Shown here: one piece after another, positions 5,487 through 6,146 of the stretch
Position numbering within the stretch: the first letter of the stretch is position 1
Layout of the letters: each line of letters opens with the position of its first letter
NCBI GenBank assembly: GCA_019136175.1
Contig: JAGVUS010000088.1
Location: forward strand, 1-6,146
Reading direction: 5' to 3'
Source of the DNA: Chloroflexota bacterium
GTDB lineage: Bacteria > Chloroflexota > Anaerolineae > Anaerolineales > Anaerolineaceae
Length of the DNA: 6,146 nt
Program-made: the position numbers and the translations under genes
The notes under the pieces: model-generated
What the model saw: the letters and a program-made list of their open reading frames with translations, nothing else
What the model was told of the DNA's origin: nothing
Database searches by the model: none

Positions 5487-6065
5487 ATGGAAGCACTCAA
5501 ACAGCGCATCCTGCGGGAAGGCAGGAATCTTGGCGGGGGGATTCTCAAAGTGGATGGTTTCATTAATCACCAGGTGGACCCCCTCCTGATGGACGCCTGC
5601 GGGCAGGAATTTGCCAGCCTCTTTGCCGGTGTGGGGGCAACCCGCATCCTGACGGCGGAAATCTCCGGGATTGCCCCGGCGCTCAGCACCGCCCGCTACA
5701 TGAACCTGCCGGTGGTCTATGCACGCAAATCCAAGCCGGTCACCATGCCCGACCAGGTTTACCTGACCCTGGCACCCTCCCACACCAAGGGACGGATGGT
5801 GGAGCTGATTGTCTCGCCGGAATACCTGGGCAAAGGGGAGCGCATCCTCATTATTGACGATTTCCTTGCCTCCGGGGCAACCATCCTGGGGCTGGTGCGG
5901 CTGGCGCACGCTGCCGGGGCGGAGATTGTGGGAATTGGCACATTGATCGAAAAGTCCTTTGAAGGCGGGCGTGAGGCACTGGCTTTCCTGAATGTTCCGG
6001 TCATCTCGCTGGTCACCATCGCCTCGATGGATAACAACACCATCACCTTCCTCAACCGCCCATGA
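5487..6065 (+). CDS. xpt: Xanthine phosphoribosyltransferase
   Basis: The 192-residue product matches the Bacillus subtilis Xpt family (about 194 residues) along its whole length, starting MEALK and continuing KVDGFINHQVDPLLM. It transfers phosphoribose from PRPP to xanthine to make XMP in purine salvage, in the cytoplasm and usually as a dimer. The PRPP-binding motif is ILIIDDFLASGAT at residues 120-132. N27 and K156 (in IEKSF) align with residues I recall as purine-contacting in the Bacillus enzyme. SGIAPA at about 60-65 is also conserved. The stop overlaps the next gene, guaA, as ATGA, so Xpt's product XMP feeds directly into GMP synthase. Related phosphoribosyltransferases (PyrE, Apt) are less likely given the N-terminal match. 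Confidence 0.95.
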   Translation: MEALKQRILREGRNLGGGILKVDGFINHQVDPLLMDACGQEFASLFAGVGATRILTAEISGIAPALSTARYMNLPVVYARKSKPVTMPDQVYLTLAPSHTKGRMVELIVSPEYLGKGERILIIDDFLASGATILGLVRLAHAAGAEIVGIGTLIEKSFEGGREALAFLNVPVISLVTIASMDNNTITFLNRP

Positions 6066-6146
6066 CCGATACGATCATCGTCCTCGATTTTGGCTCGCAG
6101 ACCTCGCAGTTGATTGCCCGGCGGGTGCGCGAGGCGCAGGTGTACT
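6062..6146 (+). CDS. guaA: GMP synthase (glutamine-hydrolysing), N-terminal fragment cut by window edge
   Basis: Only the first 28 codons are visible, reading MTDTIIVLDFGSQTSQLIAR followed by RVREAQVY. The I-x-V-L-D-F-G-S-Q-x-x-Q-L-I-A-R-R-V-R-E pattern is the hallmark N-terminus of the class I glutamine amidotransferase domain of GuaA. GuaA converts XMP to GMP using ATP and glutamine. The catalytic Cys and the ATP-pyrophosphatase domain lie beyond the window. The ATG overlaps the xpt stop by four bases (ATGA), so translation is probably coupled and there is no need for a separate promoter. Confidence 0.93.
   Translation, partial: MTDTIIVLDFGSQTSQLIARRVREAQVY

Noticed and set aside
5376..5909. 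A 177-codon minus-strand frame across xpt
   Set aside because: It is antisense to xpt, whose plus-strand product matches a known enzyme along its full length. It also covers the promoter region.
1..6146. Novel defence system, mobile element, CRISPR array or RNA gene
   Set aside because: No transposase, terminal repeats, spaced repeats, tRNA-like folds or defence domains were seen. All long reading frames are explained by the peptidase, xpt and guaA.

Overview
The window looks like a bacterial chromosome segment of moderately high GC, broken by one AT-rich intergenic stretch. The giant secreted subtilase with bacillopeptidase-F-like accessory domains, together with the xpt-guaA gene pair, suggests a Chloroflexota (Anaerolineae-type) bacterium. 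That assignment rests on domain style remembered from such genomes, not on a marker gene, so treat it as moderate to low confidence.

Positions 1-5190, minus strand: one uninterrupted reading frame of 1730 codons that starts at 5190 and is still open at the window's left edge. Its stop codon lies outside the window. It encodes a secreted S8 (subtilisin-like) serine peptidase. In order, it has a signal peptide, an I9-like propeptide, a catalytic domain with a complete Asp/His/Asn/Ser set, two carboxypeptidase-regulatory-like beta-sandwiches, and two tandem copies of a MAM-like or immune-inhibitor-A-like domain. These are followed by a degenerate third regulatory-like domain, a jelly-roll-like module, an Ig-like module, a partial beta-propeller, a BACON/Ig-like module and the first strand of another regulatory-like domain. 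Several long plus-strand ORFs lie antisense to this gene and are shadows.

Positions 5191-5486: a 296-base divergent intergenic region. The peptidase has an exact consensus sigma-A-type promoter (TTGACA, 17-base spacer, TATAAT). A perfect 18-base palindrome sits on its predicted start site. Its roughly 154-base leader carries a very strong Shine-Dalgarno sequence ahead of a possible 27-codon ORF, whose stop overlaps the peptidase ATG as ATGA. A second promoter faces right toward xpt, with a 12-base palindrome upstream of it.

Positions 5487-6146, plus strand: xpt (xanthine phosphoribosyltransferase, complete) overlaps the start of guaA (GMP synthase, first 28 codons) by ATGA. The pair forms a translationally coupled purine operon: Xpt makes XMP from xanthine and PRPP, and GuaA aminates XMP to GMP. 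The peptidase and the purine genes share only the intergenic region, and nothing suggests a functional link. I see no mobile element, CRISPR array, RNA gene or defence system.
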